IMG/VR virus record: IMGVR_UViG_3300022750_000029
Coordinates: 1-31,035 of that record
DNA: 31,035 nucleotides
Reading direction: 5' to 3' (one strand)
From: a virus
Shown here: one piece after another, positions 30,844 to 31,035 of the stretch
Layout of the letters: the number at the start of each line of letters is the position of its first letter
Position numbering within the stretch: the stretch's first letter is position 1
Notes under the pieces: model-generated
Databases searched by the model: none
The model's input: the letters and a program-made list of their open reading frames with translations, nothing else
What the model was told of the DNA's origin: nothing
Made by a program: the position numbers and the translations under genes

Positions 30844-31035
30844 TTACTGAGCTGCTTTTAGCAGTGCCAACAGTTCAGGCTTCAGATCGCCCGACTTGTA
30901 AGTGATGCCCTTTGCCTCCAGCTGCTCTTTGAGTTGGGCGGCTGTCAGTTCAGCAAGGGAATCGGCGCCTTCATCGGCAAGCTTGGTCGCCGCCGCCTTG
31001 AGGCTCGCAATCTGGCCGCGCAGACCTTCTGCTTC
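30844..31035 (-). CDS. HeH/SAP-like domain phage protein, C-terminal part (runs off right edge)
   Basis: 63 codons are open from the right edge to TAA at 30844-30846. The end reads LAELTAAQLKEQLEAKGITY followed by KSGDLKPELLALLKAAQ, a helix-extended loop-helix (HeH/LEM/SAP-like) motif found in small phage proteins encoded after the major capsid gene. The upstream part (EAEGLRGQIASLKAAATKLA) looks coiled-coil. It is missed by ORF listing because the start lies outside the window. Confidence 0.7.
   Translation of the reverse strand, partial: EAEGLRGQIASLKAAATKLADEGADSLAELTAAQLKEQLEAKGITYKSGDLKPELLALLKAAQ

Overview
The window looks like a piece of a Pseudomonas chromosome (P. fluorescens/P. syringae type). 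I infer this from the tail-module proteins, the leader and codon style and the tRNA-Pro fragment; no housekeeping gene is present to prove it. It has two parts: an accessory 'graveyard plus cargo' region (1 to about 15.8 kb, mostly + strand) and the head-tail, tail and lysis genes of a long-tailed, lambda/HK97-like (siphovirus) prophage (about 15.87 kb to the right edge, all - strand, running off the window).

Left region. 1-112 is the start of a lipoprotein gene leaving the window. 445-869 is a decayed second copy of the prophage endolysin gene, still with its terminator. 1041-1391 is an N-terminally truncated acyl-CoA thioesterase. Next comes a broken copy of a 69-aa gene fused to the last 24 codons of a toxin-like ORF, an intact 104-aa putative immunity gene, a frameshifted copy of a 111-aa DNA-binding-like gene and the first bases of a recombinase leader. 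All of these recur, longer and mostly intact, at 7575-9901. Between the two copies lies a cargo of a 201-aa unknown protein and a 1079-aa SF1 (Upf1/Dna2-like) helicase, then a 3'-fragment of a tRNA-Pro gene with a terminator.

Middle region. The second copy leads into a tightly coupled operon: a large serine recombinase and two different ParB/RepB-like proteins with no ParA, divergent from the 111-aa gene. A third copy of the 69-aa gene follows. A LexA box then precedes a two-gene unit of a coiled-coil protein and a SRAP/YedK abasic-site peptidase. An AT-rich MORN-repeat lipoprotein gene closes the + strand part.

Prophage. Transcription runs right to left: a HeH-domain protein (partial), head-tail connector proteins, tail terminator, tail tube with a C-terminal Ig-like domain, tail chaperone G and its -1 frameshift extension GT (slippery GGGAAAG), a membrane/zinc-ribbon moron, tape measure, a small unknown, DUF1833-like protein, NlpC/P60 protein, J-like tip protein, a small tail protein, a pectate-lyase-fold tailspike with a Tat-like N-terminus, a small unknown and a SleB-type endolysin. 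Many of these genes overlap or abut, and three inserted genes carry their own intrinsic terminators.

The best candidates for something undescribed are the 201-aa/helicase pair held between long direct repeats, the recombinase-ParB-ParB module with its divergent regulator, and the repeated toxin-tail/immunity cassette.
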